From Campylorhamphus procurvoides (lineage: Eukaryota > Chordata > Aves > Passeriformes > Dendrocolaptidae): a DNA stretch of 64,000 nt. This document shows, piece by piece, positions 14,101 through 26,395 of the stretch (position 1 is its first letter; each line of letters starts with the position of its first letter). The stretch covers positions 41,651 through 105,650 of the forward strand of contig WBMV01003059.1 of assembly GCA_013396655.1 (NCBI GenBank). The letters are read 5' to 3'. The notes under the pieces are model-generated. The model made no database searches. It was not told the origin of the DNA and saw nothing but the letters and a program-made list of their open reading frames with translations. Both the position numbers and the translations under genes were made by a program.

Positions 14101-16632
14101 TGGTAACATTGATATATATTCATCATAGTTGTGGCAGGAATCAAATTTTATAGATGTAATATGGCATATGAAAAAGGTAGTATGTTTCTCTTCTCTCAGA
14201 TCTTGTAGGTGACCTGTTTCATTGGGAGGGAGGGGGTGTCTGGAGATATAAACTCATTTTAGCCATTGAAAAGTTACCCTCTTTTGAATAGAGTTTGCTC
14301 CCCAGCACTATGATATGACACATGTCAAGAGTAAGGGTAACAAATTACAACAGCTGTAGTGGGACATTATAAGAGGTCCTGATTTTGAGATTCAGTATGA
14401 ACAAACCATGAATACATATGTATATTTTATTTTTTAAAAAAGGAAGAAATTCTCTATTTTTTTACTGCAGCCCTTTACAATGCCCTTCTCACAAGTCAGA
14501 GCGATTTGCCTCTTTTTGATTAAACATAAACCCTTAACTGCTTTATTCTTTTTGTATTGCAGGTCATTTAACTTGTGTGCTTTATGTTCATGAAGTAGCT
14601 ACACACTGGGCTAAGTAAATTCATACTATGAAATATGATGCCTGTCCTTTCCCCTCTGATCATACTCTCTGTTGTAATCCTTCTCTTTACACAGCTTCTG
14701 ACATCAGCTTTCAAGTTGTAACTATCAAGAATTTTGAGACTTTTCCACAAGATGAGTGACTGTATACCAAATGCCATGTTACTTTATCCAGAGCAAATAG
14801 GATGACATAAATAATTTTTCCTTTCCTTCATCTATCACAGTCTAATTGTTGTTTTCTGTGCAATTACCCTTGCTTTGCCATTCCAATTGTAATGAAATAT
14901 AAAAGGGAGTTCTAATATTCTCAGTATTGAACAGTTCTTAATTAAACTTTGAATCCCTGAACAGCAGAAAAGAGGGTCAAATCTTTGAGTTTGTTATTTG
15001 TTGTGGCAAAATTTATGGGAATTTTAATTGCACTTAATTTGCTTGTGGGAAACTCCTGTAACAAACTTTCTACTACCTTTTAAAAGCTAACCTCTGGAAT
15101 ATCCTGTTATGTTCTATGAATTGGTTTAGTATTTGCTTCAGTAAAGTGAGGCTGAGGCTGTGTCCTTCCATATAACTGCTGGGGTAGGTTGGCAGGGTAC
15201 TATTAAGTAAGATTTTTTTTTCAGTGTGTTCAATCAAAAAATGTTATTTCTGAGTTCTCTGGAAGATTTCTGAGGTTTTTTTTATGGATGATGCAGTGTT
15301 GTGTCTCTTCTGTTTTGGGGAAAATAGATTTAACTTAGAAGCTTCTGCTGCCTTTGTAAGGAAAGCTTGTAGTATGCAATCAGAATAAAGGTGTCACACT
15401 AGCAAATGAGTATGTGGTACCTCTTAGATCTGCTTTTAGAATTCCCTTTGTGAACCCTTGCTAAAAATTGTTAGGTCTTAATGTGTTTTTTCTGGTTTTC
15501 AGACCTGAGTGTTTCACAAGGTGATTTTGGTATTGAGCAGAGTTTCCATGATTGCCTTTTTTTTACTGAGACTTTTTTGTTTCATATGCCCTCTGGTCTG
15601 TTCAGCTGTGACAGTTGCAGACAATAGGTGATGTTACACAGGTAGCATATAGTGTATTGTGCCCAGATGTATTCTTTCAGTGTTTCAGACTTTCCGTGAG
15701 GAAAAGCCTCTTTGTTTCCTACATATTTTCTTTTGTAGTATATTGTTCAGTGTTCTTTGTCATATGTGAAATTAAAGTAATGCTTGATGCAAGGGTGGGG
15801 GTGATGATGTTCACTGTGGGTTTTTTTCTGGGACACTTGGAAATCTCTTTATATACTTCTTGAGCAGATATCTACCTTATGGATGTGTTGCATGACCTCC
15901 ATCTAGAGAATTTCCTATTCATGCATACTAGGTTTTATTCCTATTCAGAGGCACCTGGTTCTTCCAGTTTCTCCTTTATAAAACCAGATGTCCCTGGAAG
16001 TTATGATTCCTGTTAGTGCAAGGAGTGACACTGTACCATTGAATCTGTATCTTTCTCGTACACTGTGTGGTTAATTCTCCATTTCATACAGACTTCTTTT
16101 GTCCCTGAACCTGAAGGCGGGCTCTGTTTAATCAGATGTTGCAGTGCATGTGTGATAAGGAACTTGTAAATGCTTATTAGTACTTCATTCTTCAAGATGT
16201 TCCCAAACCTGTCAAACCTGATGAAATTGCATGTTATAGATAAAAGTAGTATCAGCATTTCAGTTTTATTTGTGTGTGGCTGAGATAGAAGATTCCTCTG
16301 CTTTAGCGTTACTCTTAACTTTATTGTCCCTGTCGATCACCTTGTGGGCCAGGAAAACTAATGACATTCATCCGAGGCAATGGAAGTTAGGGTTTTAGGC
16401 ATAGAGGGTCTGTTTAGTCAGATTCTTTACAATTTTATTTTTGAATCCAAACACTGGACAAATATATGACAAGTAACTGGGAAGAGAGTTCATTCAGCAA
16501 GAGTACATAGCTTACCTCCACTCTAACTGAGCGCTGAGAAAATTCAGTTTCCTGGTGGCCTTTGACACCACCTTCCAGAAAAGGTGCAAAAAAGATCAAC
16601 AGTTATGATGGGCCCGATTCTATTTTGAGAAG

Positions 16633-16680
16633 AAAACCCCACCAAACAACCAAACAACAAAAACCCAAAAACTGAAACCA
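16633..16680. repeat. A/C-rich low-complexity tract
   Basis: AAAACCCCACC and CAAACAACC-like units over about 48 bases in intron 4. Same composition class as the tract at 20779. Confidence 0.75.
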
Positions 16681-17964
16681 CATAAAAATGGAAGGGAATC
16701 ACTAGGTAATAAAGCTAGTGCTGTCTTGAAACATGCAGAAAATAAAAAACAAAGGTAAAAAAAGTACCTGTGGTGGTTAACTTGGAAGGTTCCTGTAAGC
16801 GAAACAAATTAAACTCTTCTGGATTCCTTTTGTGGAGTCAGATTTCTGCTTTCACCAGGGTTCTTGATTAGGGCAGATTTTATAGCTCAAGAAGCAGGAA
16901 ATTGAGGAGTCAGTATTTCTGCCTATTTTCAGCAGCTTTAAATTTTTGCTCTGATCAGCAACTGAATTGTTGGCATATGGTTTGGAGAATTAATTGAAGC
17001 TGCACGTGGCTGCTGTTTGAACCGAGTACGATGCCACTCCTGTGCTGTTTTGTCAGATTCCCCTCAGTTGCTTTTCACTGCGGATTTTTTGCTGTGTGCC
17101 GAGTAGTACATGTAGCCAAAGGATGGACTAATCTGTAAGGAGACTCTTAGTGCTGCCACTTCTGCAGCTTTGTTGAAATCAAATATTTTATTAAGAAGAC
17201 TGATGTAATTTTCTCCTCTCAATACAAGTAAGTACTAGACAAACAGTATTCACTGAGTTTCCTGACCTGACAAAGATGCATGTAGAATAACAACCCAATG
17301 TCTGTCAGAGTAACTGACATCAGGTTACTGTTTACTTTTGCTTGTGTCCGTGGTAATGGTCATATCCAGTTTAGTTTAATCAGCAGTTGACTATAAAGTG
17401 GGAGAGAGGAGCATATGTCTATATTTATAGTATCTAAGCTGTGTTTAGTAGTTCTTGACAGGAATAAATAAACCAAATAAGAGATTGCATTGCTTTTGTC
17501 ACCAAACCCATGCTGTTTTGAGTGCTTTTCTTTTTTTTTTTTAATACTGGCAAAAGAACCTTGAACTGAGAGCTGAAGAGTGAGATACAGTTTCAGTAAG
17601 ATATTGCTGAATTTGCAATATTTCATTGCAGACTTTGTTCTGCAGGATAGGGGTATGAATTTACTCTTGAGAAAGGGGTCAAATGGAGATTTCCTTCATC
17701 TACTGTAATCAAATTTGTGGAAGCAAAACTTGTTTCAGGGTTTGTAGACAAAATGTTGCTTTATCAATATTTAACAATCATACTCTGATAGGAAATAAAC
17801 ACCAGATCTGGATGACAACTGCATGATACACTTAATATCACCATGATTTATCTAATAGATTGTGTGATGGATAGAGTCCTGTTAAGTAACTGTCTTTCTG
17901 GGAGTAAAGGGACAGAGGCAGCTCAGGTGGTGGTGGGTGGTTCCATCTTTTGGCTGCACTGTAC

Positions 17965-18110
17965 AGGCAGTCTTGCCCAACCTTCTCCTGCCAAAGAGTT
18001 TACACTTTAAGAAATATTGGTAACATTTCCCTGAAGAGGTGGACTTCATCAGGGTGACACAGTAGATGAGAAATGGAAGAGTTGCGTAAGACAGAATAAA
18101 GTATTGGAAA
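17965..18110 (-). mobile_element. Possible ancient amniote SINE (MIR/L2-derived)
   Basis: CTCCTGCCAAAGAGTTTACA followed by CTTTAAG matches the widespread amniote phrase ccctgccccaaagagcttacaatctaa. A later GTGACACAGTAGATGAGAAA resembles the cacacagcaggtcagtggca box. Between the two the similarity is weak. I read it as a decayed SINE in minus orientation. Confidence 0.35.
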
Positions 18111-19383
18111 TAAAGGACTGCACTTGGCACGTGTAGGTGTTGGGTGATGTGCTCATCATGGCCAGATATTGTCTGGCAGCAGGTTGCCATGCTGATTTGG
18201 CCCAGGTGAAGTTATGGGGTTTTACATGTAGTCGCTGACACTTTTGTCCTGCTCATGCGGCACCCTAAGAAGGGATGAAGGTATTTGTAAGAGAAGTGAA
18301 AACATAGGTGACCAAAAGAGGTGTTGATATCCACAGATAAAAAAGTAAAAAGTACAATGGAGCACTGAAGTAATGTTTGAAAGTAATGAAGTAACATTTC
18401 AAAAATTGCCAGTATTGGTGAGGTATTTCAGACTTTCGAACAGTTTAGTTATAACAGCTGATTAGTTTTAAGATGCCCTATTCTAGAGTCATGGGTTTCT
18501 AGATTGTGTTTTATACCTATTTTTTGTCCATCATGCAATAAATGAACATGATGTGAATCCATCAGGCTAGTGAATCCAAGCAGAGAGGCTGTACCATGCC
18601 AGGGGAAATGCAGGGCATACTCCAAGAGGGCTCTCTCTCTGAAGTCCCTTTTCAGTGCTCTGACAGTTATGATCTGCAGATCAGCTCTGTATTATTTACG
18701 GGGACTTGGGGAGGAAGTGTTGAACCACTGAGCCTTTAGGCTAGGGTTTTTGTGCCAAAATATTTATGTGGATGTAAGGGAGTGAAAGGCCCAAATCCTC
18801 ATTGAAATGAAAACTCTATTAAAATATATGTTGAAAGAGAAATTTGGCACTGACTCTCAGTACAAAGATGTTATAGTCTTGATCACTTTTTATTCTGTTT
18901 ACCTAATTAAGAGTTCAAAATTTTTCCATGTTTTAATTCAAGCTTGGTAAGATCTCTTCTGCTATCAACTACAGGAAATGAAGAACAGGAGAAAGAAGTG
19001 GGAGAAGAGAACAAACTGTCTAATTTTACAGGGTACAACTGGAAGCCACAATTTCACAGGGATGTGTAACAAGATCTATGTTGCTGTCTCAGTGTAAAGG
19101 CTTTTTAATAGATTCATCTGTCAAATCCCATTATTAGTATATGATTTTAAAATTAATCTTGGCTTTTGTTTTACTTCTTTCTGTAATGAGCTATTTACAG
19201 GGTCCCTCATTAATACTTCTAAGGTAGCATGGAAAGAATTGGAGGAAAAAGCTGCTCCTGGGGATGGAACAATTTCAGATTTACAGTATTTTGAGTTTTT
19301 CTATTTTTATAAAAATATGTTTTGTAAAAATCCATTAGGGCAGCCAGACATTTGTATATAAAATCCTAACATGTCTTTTGCAG

Positions 19384-19511
19384 AGAAGATTACCATGAAG
19401 ATGGGTTCTGTCAACCATACAGGGGAATTGCATGTGCGCGAATCATTGGAAACAGAACCATTTATGTGGACTCCCTCCAGATGCAAGGGGAAATTGAAAA
19501 TCGAATTACTG
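19384..19511 (+). CDS. ROR2: ROR2 exon 5: start of Frizzled-like cysteine-rich domain
   Basis: This 128-bp exon lies between an AG acceptor (19382-19383, after a TTTTGC run) and a GTAAGC donor (19512). The first base completes a codon from exon 4 (phase 2) and the last base G opens the Ala codon finished in exon 6. It reads [20 protein letters not shown] and then [21 protein letters not shown]. This is the start of the extracellular Frizzled-like CRD, the part of ROR2 that contacts WNT5A. It carries the first two of ten CRD cysteines (GFC and IAC) and an NRT N-glycosylation sequon. The [21 protein letters not shown] stretch is nearly invariant in vertebrate ROR2, as I recall the family. Its phase-2 start shows that at least one coding exon lies upstream. 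Confidence 0.95.
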
Positions 19512-19814
19512 GTAAGCTTACACATCTCTTTAGCAGTGAAAGAAACATTCAAAAAGTATCCAATTCAGGTATAAATAGTGCCATCATCCCTCCAGTTTTG
19601 TGAGTCAATGACTAAGACATCCTTATATTGAAGTTTAGAGGAGATGAACCTGTTTCTGACTTGTCCAGTTAACAATATTTGGAGCAAGGAAGATGAGTAT
19701 CTGCTCTAATGTGTAAAATCTTCTTCCATGTCCTTAAGTGAAATGTCAGACTATTGACTTTTTAACAACTTCTGGTTTATACTGGAGCTTTTTACATGAT
19801 GGATTCAAAGCCAA

Positions 19815-19960
19815 GGTTGGGTGGGGTGTTTTTTTTTGTTTGGTTTGGGTTTGGGCTTTTTTGTTTGTATTTTTTGTTGTTGTTGTTTTGGGTTTTTTTG
19901 CAGGGGAAGTTGGTTTTGGTTTGTTTTGGGTTTTGTGCTGGTTTTTTGTTTTTTTTTTAT
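19815..19960. repeat. G/T-rich low-complexity tract
   Basis: Long runs of T interspersed with GG/GGG (units like GGTTTT, TTTTTTG and TTGTTG) fill about 145 bases. Open frames on both strands across it are low-complexity artefacts (Phe/Gly/Val-rich one way, Lys/Pro/Gln-rich the other). Confidence 0.85.
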
Positions 19961-20778
19961 ATGAATCTGCGATACAGTGAAAAAATAGTGGTTTTTTATG
20001 TTCTTGAAAAATGTAGGCTGGCTTTTCCCTTCCCATATTGTGTAGTTCTGGCAGAGCCCAGCTTTCACATTGAATTATATAAAATGAGAGTTGACCTTCC
20101 TGTGTTCTGCCTATGCTTAATCTTTCTCTGAACATATTTTTTGTACAGAGGTACAAATGTGCATCCAAAATCCTAATGACTTTTAATGGGCTGTACATCA
20201 ACATGGGTTTTCTTCACTGGGTCTCAGTTAGCTGACATTAGCAGCTGTGACTCTGATGTACACAAGTGGAGCAAGCAAATGAATCCATGAAATAGAGCAC
20301 ACTGTTTATCATAATATATAGCAAATTAAGTCAGTCCCACCGGAGCTTATCTGCATCTGGCCAGATATGGCTCACTAATTGACTCTGCAACTTTAGCATA
20401 GCTAGTTGCCAAAAAGGGTTTCTTCATTTGTCAGCTCTAATTCCTTAAACATATTACCTTAAAGACTTTGGCATGCCAGAAATCCAGGTAAGTTTTTTTC
20501 GTTCTTGAGATGGTGATTGGATTTTGGGACTGGCAAAATCTGGGTGCTGACCTTTTCTTGTGTTGTTACAAATTGTTCCCTCCCTCCTTTCTCCTGCACT
20601 CTGTTGTAATTCCATCCTCTTTAACCATTATGTCAACATTTGATACATTCTATTGATGCCATTTCTTCCCAATGACATAATCTCTGTCCTGTTTGGATGT
20701 TTGCCAGCAATATGGAAATGTTCAACTATCTGAAGTTGCTAAATCTGTAACTCTGGAATTGGGTTGATAGTGTCCTTT

Positions 20779-20905
20779 AACAAACAAACAAACAAAAAAA
20801 ACAAAACCCAACCAACCAAAAACAAAAAAACCCCAAAACAACAACAAAAAACCCCACCACACAACAAAACCCCCAAACTAAAACAAACCCAACAATCAAA
20901 AAAAC
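20779..20905. repeat. A/C-rich low-complexity tract
   Basis: CAAA, CCAA and CAACAA units with C runs cover about 125 bases. The composition is the reverse complement of the G/T-rich tract about 0.85 kb upstream, so the two could pair in an unspliced transcript. Confidence 0.85.
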
Positions 20906-22569
20906 TGCTATCATCCAGAAGATGTTTATTGATCAAATTGTATTGTTTCTGGAATATGGAACGTGGGCATTGATGGACCTGGCTGCTGGTTCCCTGATAC
21001 CACCGATTATTGGTTAGGTGTTGGAGACTAGGGGTTGGAATTTGCTGTTCTGGAGTTGAGGAGAATTTCTGATGGAACTGTTGTTTTTCAGGAAGACACT
21101 GAACCACCATGTAGAGCTGCCCAGTGCCTAACTAGGCAGTAATGGTAATCTGTTAATAATGCTGCATTTTCAAACTGTCTACATCTGAAAGTCATTCCTC
21201 AACACAGTTTTTGATGGAAAGTGTTTGTGCTCTAGTGTGCATGGGAAGTGGTGACATCTACCACTTAATGCCAGGAACATTTAGTAAGGTTCCAGAATTT
21301 TCATTCTGGATGTTCATTTCCCTGCTGCACTGATGAGTGAAGCCTAACCCTAACCCTTTTTCAATCTGAATTCCATAACGCAATGCCTTCACAAAACTTA
21401 GTGTGGAGTTTCAAATAGCCAACAGTGACTACTTCAGTCTTAGTTTTACTTTTTTCCTGTTAGTCTTTGGGGCAAGTGTGTGTCACAAATACCTTTTGAG
21501 GCCTAATGCTGTGCTTGCATGCACTGTTCCCTACATGACTGATAAATTATTATATTCCTGTGTCAGTATTTCTCAATTAGAATAAACAGCATGAAAGGCT
21601 GGATTTGGGGCTGCTTGCTGCATGTTTGATGTTTAGGAAGAGACAGGATATTCTCTGATAGCCTGTGCCAGCAGGAAATAGATGATTGAAAGGAGAGAGC
21701 TGGACAAGAGGGAAAGAATTTATTTGTAGTTTTAAATAGACTTCTGGATGACGTTTCTTTTTACAGTGGGAGTTGGTGGAACATTCAGTCTAGCAATCCT
21801 CACTCACAAGTCATGCTTTACTTGGGGAAAGAACATTCCTACATTTAAAGCTTGATTCAGCACCAGATACATGATGCACACACATACATTTCTATTTTTT
21901 ACAGTGTGCAAGAAAACGTTGGGATAAATGTTAGCATGTAGGTGCTGAGAGCTGAAGGGGACAATTACATTCCTAATTCATTAGGACATTCATCTTAATC
22001 TGATCAGCATTCTGAGACTGATTACATTCATTTTCCCCAAACTGATGCCGGTTAGGCTCCTCAAGTCAATTAAGAGTAATGTCTCAACAAATACCAATAG
22101 CACACTTCCATTTGTCTGACAAGACTTGAAAAACATTCTGTTTATTTATCAAAATGTTTACAGAAGGAAGCAGTTAGGTGATCCCTGTTCAGATTTTACT
22201 TAATTAGCGATTTTGGAACATACCACTAACCTGGCAGGTACATCTTGCCTTTGCTGTTTATCCTTTCAAAGTAAAATTAGCTAAGACCAATAGTTAGATC
22301 AGTGGTAGTCACATGGGTTACTTCCTAAGAAATGAGGTCCTACAAGCTCTGTGCAGACATCAGAAGGACACTGGAATGCTGAGTTTGCTTTCTGCATTTG
22401 TCACCTCTCCTGTACAGCAGAAATGTCGTCATTTACCTGTTGCTCAGCAGGCTTTCAGACCCTCAAGGAAAGATGAAAGTTGTTAAAGGCAAATGAGATG
22501 AAAATTAATGAGTTGTTTCTCCTGTGTTTTGTGAATCAATACTTAAGCAGTATTTTTGTTCCTTTGCAG

Positions 22570-22884
22570 CTGCATTTACCATGATTGGCACTTCCACACA
22601 CTTGTCTGATCAATGCTCACAGTTTGCTATACCATCCTTCTGCCACTTTGTGTTTCCCCTGTGTGATGAGCGCTCTCGGACCCCTAAGCCACGGGAACTG
22701 TGTCGGGATGAATGTGAAGTTCTGGAGAATGATCTCTGTAGGCAGGAGTACAACATTGCTAGGTCAAATCCCCTCATCTTGATGCAGCTGCAGTTGCCTA
22801 AGTGTGAGGACCTCCCACGACCTGACACCTTGGAAGCTGCCAACTGCATAAGGATTGGGATCCCTGTAGAGAGACTCAGTCGAT
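22570..22884 (+). CDS. ROR2: ROR2 exon 6: remainder of Frizzled-like CRD
   Basis: This 315-bp exon follows a CTTTGCAG acceptor and ends at a GTAAGT donor (22885). It completes the Frizzled-like CRD. Eight cysteines follow the two in exon 5 (DQC, SFC, PLC, ELC, DEC, DLC, PKC, ANC), which gives the ten expected for the fold. The block [13 protein letters not shown] and the [17 protein letters not shown] stretch mark it as ROR rather than a Frizzled receptor. It ends in ERLSR plus one base of a Tyr codon. An open frame continues through the donor into intron 6 for 11 codons to a TAG at 22917-22919, so a retained intron would end the protein in the ectodomain. The opposite-strand open frame here is a shadow. 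Confidence 0.96.
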
Positions 22885-24362
22885 GTAAGTCTGGGTGTTT
22901 CATCACTGGAAAAAAGTAGGGTTTGTTGCTTCCTTGGGTGGAGTCTGGGAGACTATTTTATCAGCCATTCTTTTTGTAAAGGAAGTACTGCTATACTGGA
23001 CAATACTTTTTATCTTGTTAATACTGACCATAATCTTGCAGTGTTTTAAGGTATAGTTAGATCTGTTAAGAAATGAAACACTTAATGTTGATTCTTTCTG
23101 TATGGAAACCCACAAGAATATTAATCCTGTAAATTGCATATGGGCTGTAATTCTCCTTACTTACTCATACAGGATGGGTGAAAACATTGATCTCACTTCC
23201 ATGCATTTATATTTGCATACAGGAGTAGAAGGGCTGTTCTGTTGTCTCTAATTATGTGCAGACAATTTTTCTGACTAGTCCATTTTGTAGCAACTAACTC
23301 CAATAATCAACAACTACAATATTCAACATGAAAACTCCAAGAGACACAGGTTTAAAGTTCAAAGTGGTAAGATTATTCTAAATATTCCTTGTCTGACTCC
23401 ACAGTTAGGAGCAGGAGTCATGGCATTACAATGACCATGGAAGACTAGCTGTGTGCTTTTAAGTTAATGTAGTGTAGCTGAGAAGTAGAAATAATGGAGA
23501 AAACTGTGAGAGAGATAAATCAGCCAGGGAAGAAGTATCAAACAAAAGGAATTAAAATGAAACCAACAAAAAGTCTGCCAAAAGTTGTCCATGATCCTCA
23601 GAGCCAGCGTTGCTGCCGGTGGAACAGCTGCAACTTAGCGGGTTTGAGAGAGCTGGATTCCTGAGGGCTGGAGAGGAGAGATCAGAAAAATGGAGAAGGT
23701 AGTGTTGCAAATATGCTGGAAAATGCATGATTCAGTTCAGATGATTCATGTAGAAGAGAAACACTCAAAAAGTATGAAGAAAGGATAGCAGAAAAGAAAA
23801 TAATAGAAGTATGAGTTCAGCAGATATGAAAATGATGTTTCTAAAGAGAAGAAAAGCCTGAATCCTTTTTTCCTACAGAAGAAATAAGGAAAAATAGTCA
23901 AGAGGAATTAGAAAATACAGCACTAATTTCTATAGAAAGTGAGCACTGTGAAGAAGACCAGATAATTATGAGAAATAAAAGTGGCAGGAATTTTGCATTG
24001 TTGGCATCTGAGGACTTTTCCTGAAGTGAAACTCCTATCTCTCACTCAGTTTAATTTATCATGTTCTGTAGCTAAAGGTCCATACATACATCTTAGTCTC
24101 ATCTTACATTTCAAATTAGAAATACTTATGAATCTATCTACAGAGCTGAGATGCTCCAGGACAGAATCCAGAAATAACTGGGTGTAAAAGTGCAGATACC
24201 CACAGGACTGAAATTTCAAAACAAATAGCTTCTGTTTAAATCCTGAAGTACCTATATTTAAATACTTTCTTGCATACATGGCCTATGGACTTAGCAGTTT
24301 TCGTCTTGCTGTCCCTTGATTGTTTTGGATTTTTAATATTTTTGCCAAACCCTGTATTGCAG
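22885..24362 (+). other. ROR2: ROR2 intron 6
   Basis: A phase-1 intron of 1,478 bp between a GTAAGT donor and a TTGCAG acceptor. The middle (about 23450-23970) is purine-rich with many GAGA/AGAA runs. No repeat family or exon was recognised. Confidence 0.9.
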
Positions 24363-24608
24363 ATCATCAGTGCTACAATGGTTCTGGAGCAGATTACAGA
24401 GGGACCGTCAGCGTTACCAAGTCTGGCCACACTTGCCAGCTCTGGGACTCACAGAGTCCTCACAACCATGATCTGACAAGCACACAGTTTCCAGAGCTAG
24501 GTGGAGGACATGCGTACTGTCGAAATCCTGGAGGTCAGATGGATGGTCCCTGGTGTTTTACAAGGAATAAAAACGTACGCATGGAACTGTGTGACATACC
24601 TTCTTGTA
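24363..24608 (+). CDS. ROR2: ROR2 exon 7: kringle domain
   Basis: This 246-bp exon follows a TATTGCAG acceptor and ends before a GTATGT donor (24609). It encodes one complete kringle domain, the extracellular disulfide-bonded module next to the membrane. All six kringle cysteines are visible in order: [34 protein letters not shown] and PSC. The [20 protein letters not shown] core is diagnostic. NGS just after the first Cys is a possible N-glycosylation site. The exon starts by completing the Tyr codon from exon 6 and ends with the first base of a Ser codon. Without splicing, the frame stays open to a stop at 24722-24724. It is a one-exon domain, as expected for this family. Confidence 0.96.
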
Positions 24609-26192
24609 GTATGTATTCTATTTCTTTTTTTCCCTATTACTGTTCTGAATTCTGTGTAATTTTGAATGTTCCTGATTATTACAAGTACAATTCACTTAAG
24701 GGGGTTATCCTTTTAAATGTTTAACTTGCAGCGACTTTGTTTTCTGTTGTATTTTTTCATGTTTTCAGAAGATCAAAGCTTGTAACTGAGATAATGTAAC
24801 ACTTTCTTATTCTGCATTGGAGGCCTAGTCTGTGATAATAATTAATGATACTGCTGCAGTTTGTATTTTGACTTGTCAAATGCCAGATTGGACGTACAAA
24901 TCACCTGTGTGTGTTTGATATGCTCATACAACTCAAGGCTACATTGCTTTTGCTCTGCATGACATCTTGCAGGCAGCAAGGATTTTCAGATCCTATAGAG
25001 GGAGATATAGCACCATACCTGGTTGGAAAGAAGCCATTTGAAGTGCAGAAGCAGAGATGATATAAAACAGATGATGTTACCAGAAAAGTCCTATGTTAGC
25101 TGCTGGTGGCTTTGTGCTGCACAGCTGGTTGCAAAAGTAAAAAGTACAGCTCTCACAATTTAATACTATGCCACTCGGTCCCCTGTATTGGTACCGACTC
25201 CACACATCAGTAATGGTCTTTGGGGATGACAAAGTGACTCAGTACTGTGCTTCATTAGGAAGAAAAAAACATTTCCTGCAGCAAAAGATGTATCATGGAA
25301 GCCATAAAAGTGGACTGCCTGAATCTTTATACTGCTCAGAACTCATATGAAATTTCTTTCTTACTTTTTTACAGTAAAATGATTTGACATTTATAATAAA
25401 TTTCTACATTGCATGTATCACAGCGTAGAGATAACACTGGGATGTGGTTGTGGTGAAAGCAGTTGCCACAAATAGAAAAACCACGGGTTACAGAAAACAT
25501 CCCAGGCACTTCCAGTGGAAATTTTGGACATCACTGTGCTTTCCTAGAGTCTCTAAATATTAAGAGAAAAAACCTTTTTCAAAGGTTCGAACAGTCTTAT
25601 CTTGTATATTGATGCCTCTTTCATGTCTGTCTCACTCTTAACACAAGAGCACTATTAAGGACAGAACAAATAATATCTCTGCCAGTGAGAAGTTAGGTTT
25701 GTTTTATTCTGGGCAGAACTAGTATCAGTTGAGGTAAAAAATGGTCAAAGTCCTGATAAAATGGCTGAAACTGTGGGAGTGGGCCAGACTGCAATGTTGT
25801 GCTGGGGTTTATCATTTTGAGTTCACTGCTTTATGTATTGTCACAGAGACTGCTTGTTATTTATACCCAGAACAAAATAATGCAATGGTCTAGGGTCTGC
25901 AGTTTCCACAACTGGAAGCCTCAAAATTAACCACATACTGTTACAGTTAACATATTATATGTGGAGCTCCTAGTTTATCTTCATTCTGCTAGCTGCTATG
26001 CCCATTCAAGCTTCTTTGAAATAGTTAGTGGAAAATTATGGAGAAGGGGGGAGAGGGTAATGTGACTTCTGTTTTCAAGGTATGGTTTACTTTTTGTTTA
26101 AAATATAGTATTAATAATCATAATAATTTGTTTAACTATTAAATGTCTTAAAAATACTTATTGTAAGCAATGAGCTTTTCTGTGCTCGACAG
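24609..26192 (+). other. ROR2: ROR2 intron 7
   Basis: A phase-1 intron of 1,584 bp from a GTATGT donor to a CTCGACAG acceptor. The acceptor has an interrupted pyrimidine tract (purines at AGC and TCGAC), weaker than the other acceptors of the gene. Nothing else was recognised. Confidence 0.9.
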
Positions 26193-26395
26193 GTCCACAT
26201 GACAACAGCAAAATGGGAATCCTCTACATCCTTGTTCCCAGCATAGCCATCCCTCTGGTGATAGCATGCCTTTTCTTCCTGGTCTGTATGTGCAGAAACA
26301 AGCAGAAGGCATCTGCTGCTACACCACAGCGCCGCCAGCTGATGGCATCTCCTAGCCAGGACATGGAAATGCCACTCATTAATCAACACAAACAG
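26193..26395 (+). CDS. ROR2: ROR2 exon 8: transmembrane and juxtamembrane segment
   Basis: This 203-bp exon follows a CTCGACAG acceptor and ends in CAG before GTATTT (26396). It encodes a short extracellular stalk (SPHDNSKMG), one hydrophobic membrane span at about 26216-26293 ([20 protein letters not shown] then LVCMC), a basic stop-transfer patch (RNKQK), and the cytosolic juxtamembrane region containing [20 protein letters not shown]. It ends in phase 0, so the kinase exon joins on a codon boundary. If the intron were retained, the frame would add VFLTEFA and stop at 26417-26419, giving a membrane-anchored receptor without a kinase. The Pro residues and Cys-rich end of the span match ROR2 in other vertebrates, from memory of the family. 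Confidence 0.95.

Larger units (their letters stand above)
157..19383 (+). other. ROR2: ROR2 intron 4 (3' part), non-coding
   Basis: This is AT-rich intron sequence with no exon that I could recognise. It holds, in order, a MIR-like SINE (3915-4110), two CR1 fragments (7196-7912), a GC-richer block without a recognised origin (about 10800-11180), homopolymer T runs (for example near 10502 and 12796), and a possible ancient SINE (about 17965-18110). Short open frames on both strands are scattered with no family resemblance. It ends in the exon 5 acceptor at 19382-19383. Confidence 0.75.
19512..22569 (+). other. ROR2: ROR2 intron 5
   Basis: A phase-1 intron of 3,058 bp with GTAAGC...TTTGCAG ends. 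It contains a G/T-rich tract (about 19815-19960) and an A/C-rich tract (about 20780-20905), described separately. Two tandem TAACCC units (21345-21356) and a perfect CAG|GTAAGT donor-like motif (20485-20493) are also present, but no phase-compatible cassette exon. Otherwise I see nothing in it. Confidence 0.85.

Noticed and set aside
1..19383. Search for ROR2 exons 3-4 (Ig domain) in the window
   Set aside because: No stretch encoding the expected Ig residues with flanking AG/GT was found by eye, so they are taken to lie upstream; a TBLASTN with ROR2 would settle this.
19738..20204. Open frames on both strands across the G/T-rich tract
   Set aside because: Translations are low complexity (Phe/Gly/Val or Lys/Pro/Gln/Thr) and mirror each other; they follow from base composition.
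20458..20493. Possible cassette exon in ROR2 intron 5 ending in a perfect CAG|GTAAGT donor
   Set aside because: The nearest plausible acceptor (AAAG before ACTTTGG) gives a 23-base exon that would shift the frame into exon 6, and its pyrimidine tract is poor.
21343..21356. Telomere-like CCTAACCCTAACCC
   Set aside because: Only two full units; too short to be an interstitial telomeric block.
22610..22906. 98-codon minus-strand ORF opposite ROR2 exon 6
   Set aside because: It is a shadow of a real, strongly conserved coding exon on the + strand.
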